13,927 bases of DNA from the NCBI GenBank assembly GCA_021798855.1, contig JAJZBP010000031.1, forward strand, positions 1-13,927, written 5' to 3'. Below are positions 12,669-13,927 of the stretch, one piece after another (position 1 is the stretch's first letter; every line of letters begins with the position of its first letter). This DNA is from Bacillota bacterium. Lineage in GTDB: Bacteria > Bacillota > Sulfobacillia > JAJZIM01 > JAJZBP01. The position numbers and the translations under genes are program-made. The notes under the pieces were generated by a model, which ran no database searches, had not been told where the DNA came from, and saw only the letters and a list, made by a program, of their open reading frames with translations.

Positions 12669-13927
12669 GTTCGGCCACCTCCGGGTCGGCGGGCTCGTTC
12701 CGAACTCCGGTCGCCAAATCCAGGACTTTGCGCAACAGTTCCAGGCGCAGATTGGTTTCCCGTTCGAATTTACCGTCGTGGGCCTCCCGCTCAAGCCCCA
12801 GATCGTAACAGGTGACGTTGTCAATATCAACCAATACGCCGGGCACACCGGCGGCCTCAAAGTCGGCTTGATGTTTTTGGTAAAAGGCGCCGCAGCAGGC
12901 GCCCACGAACGCGGACACTCCCTGCTCCTTCAACCGTGCAAGGGTTTCCTCCAGTTGTTCGTAGTCGTTGATGCTGATCGGAGAAAGCCCCCGGCTTTCG
13001 GCCAACCGGTAAGCTTCGCCCACCGTACAACCCCGCTTGGGATCACCGGTCCCGCCCTGGGGAGGACGTCCATCGCACTTGCTGCACCCGTCACGGTGGC
13101 GAAAGTTACACCAGGTCGGCTTGGCACAATACGGCAAGAGCAATACTCCGGCCCGCCGAACCTTGGCCAGGGAGGTGGTCACCGGATAAACGGCATTGGC
13201 CTCCTCCGCTTCAAGCCCCAGTTCCCGATAGCCGGTCCGCTCCGCCGCCCGCAGGATGGCCCGCAGGAAATCTTCCGGTTCCACCCCGGGAGTGGATCGC
13301 CCGTTCCGCGGGGCGAAGAAGTCCTCCAGCCGCTCCCGCAAAACCGGCTCCTCAAGCGAAGCATTCTTGAGGGTAGCCTCGAGGTCGTACACGGTTCGTT
13401 CGGGAAAGGCATAGAAGTCGCCCGTGATGAAAATGCTGCGGATGTGGTGTCCGTCCGCCGCCAGAGCCACCCGGATCAACCCCCCGGGAGCCTTGTGGGT
13501 GCCCAGGAGATCGCGTCGCTCTTCCCTGGGACGGCGCAGGTTAATCCATTCGCGGGACTGAAAACGAGGCAATTCGCTTTCAAGCAACTTCTCTTCCACC
13601 GCCGTCAGTCCCCCCGGCTGGAATTCACTTCCCAGAACACCGGAAAAACCGCGGACCAAAGCGGCTTTAATTTCGTCCAGGGGCGGTCTGACATCCAGTT
13701 CTCGGACGAGCCAGGTCACTCTGTCCCGGAAAGACCGCACCTCCTTGTCCCGCAGTTTCTCCGCAGGCAGGCGCAGGCTGCGCAGCATTTCCTCCACCGG
13801 AAAATCGATCAACAAGGTGCCCTGGAACAAAAAAGCTCCCCCCAGGGCCGTGCCTCCCGTACCCGAAATCTTCCGTCCTCCCACCTCAATGTCGTTGGCC
13901 GGACGAAAAGACGCCTTCACCCCAAAC
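12658..13927 (-). CDS. Lipoate-protein ligase (LplA-LplB type) fused to DUF116-like domain, 5' end missing
   Basis: The frame runs off the right edge (last codons read FGVKASFRPANDI), so the N-terminal half of the ligase with its RRxxGGG loop is outside. Visible: the end of the LplA catalytic domain with NDIEVGGRKISGTG (the Lys is the expected lipoyl-AMP lysine) and FLFQGTLLID; the accessory C-terminal (LplB) domain with THKAPGGLIRVALA and IFITGDFYAFPE; then a cysteine-rich domain with LLPYCAKPTWC, DGCSKCDG, RGCTVGEA, FVGACCGAFY and DNVTCYDLG, which resembles DUF116. Eight or nine cysteines suggest an Fe-S or sulfur-handling domain. The ligase attaches octanoate or lipoate to a carrier protein, the substrate for the following LipS pair. 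It is the most upstream gene visible, and the promoter and possibly the lipoylated protein lie beyond the edge. Confidence 0.8.
   Translation of the reverse strand, partial: FGVKASFRPANDIEVGGRKISGTGGTALGGAFLFQGTLLIDFPVEEMLRSLRLPAEKLRDKEVRSFRDRVTWLVRELDVRPPLDEIKAALVRGFSGVLGSEFQPGGLTAVEEKLLESELPRFQSREWINLRRPREERRDLLGTHKAPGGLIRVALAADGHHIRSIFITGDFYAFPERTVYDLEATLKNASLEEPVLRERLEDFFAPRNGRSTPGVEPEDFLRAILRAAERTGYRELGLEAEEANAVYPVTTSLAKVRRAGVLLLPYCAKPTWCNFRHRDGCSKCDGRPPQGGTGDPKRGCTVGEAYRLAESRGLSPISINDYEQLEETLARLKEQGVSAFVGACCGAFYQKHQADFEAAGVPGVLVDIDNVTCYDLGLEREAHDGKFERETNLRLELLRKVLDLATGVRNEPADPEVAERAL

Noticed and set aside
12669..12860. Longer N-terminus for the LipT-like protein
   Set aside because: The extra residues lie over the ligase gene and do not resemble a flavoprotein start; the dinucleotide-binding motif begins right after the GTG at 12668, which has GGAGGTG upstream.
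1..13927. CRISPR array, tRNA, rRNA, transposase or prophage genes
   Set aside because: No regularly spaced repeats, cloverleaf sequences, rRNA signatures or transposase motifs were seen in the window.

Overview
The window looks like chromosomal DNA of a high-GC, anaerobic, spore-forming Bacillota of the Desulfotomaculum/Moorella/Pelotomaculum type. The basis is a YtxC-type sporulation protein, RodZ next to an argC-argJ pair, and a long set of anaerobic metalloenzyme genes (heterodisulfide-reductase-like Fe-S protein, NarI-like cytochrome b, radical SAM enzymes). The lineage is inferred from gene content; no rRNA or tRNA is present.

Left part (1-4412): the 3' part of ytxC (+) converges on the argCJ arginine-biosynthesis pair (-). 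The 3'-3' gap is filled by an inverted-repeat element of about 270 bp whose arms contain both stop codons. A divergent promoter region of about 290 bp separates argC from rodZ (+), and rodZ ends in a strong rho-independent terminator.

Right part (4492-13927): every gene is on the minus strand, tightly packed and partly overlapping. Transcription runs from the right edge leftward: a lipoate-protein ligase (LplA catalytic part + accessory domain) fused to a cysteine-rich DUF116-like domain, whose 5' end is outside the window; an FAD-dependent oxidoreductase of the geranylgeranyl-reductase fold (LipT-like); two radical SAM proteins (LipS1/LipS2-type lipoyl synthase pair); an ArsR-type repressor; an AhpD-like CxxC protein; an unrecognised 292-aa cysteine-rich protein; a DsrE-family sulfur-transfer protein; a HdrE/DsrM-like cytochrome b; a HdrD/DsrK-like Fe-S protein; and a second carboxymuconolactone-decarboxylase-family protein with one cysteine.

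The parts resemble the toolkit of the sHdr-LbpA sulfur-oxidation loci (ArsR regulator, DsrE, Hdr subunits, LipS1-LipT-LipS2-sLpl). Here the Hdr part is the membrane-bound HdrDE/DsrMK type, with no HdrA, HdrB, HdrC or LbpA in view. I read it as a candidate lipoate-linked thiol/disulfide or sulfur respiratory module: the LipS/LipT/Lpl set builds lipoate on a carrier protein, DsrE and the unknown Cys-rich protein handle sulfur or thiols, and HdrDE exchanges electrons with the quinone pool. The operon layout is seen; the joint function is inference.
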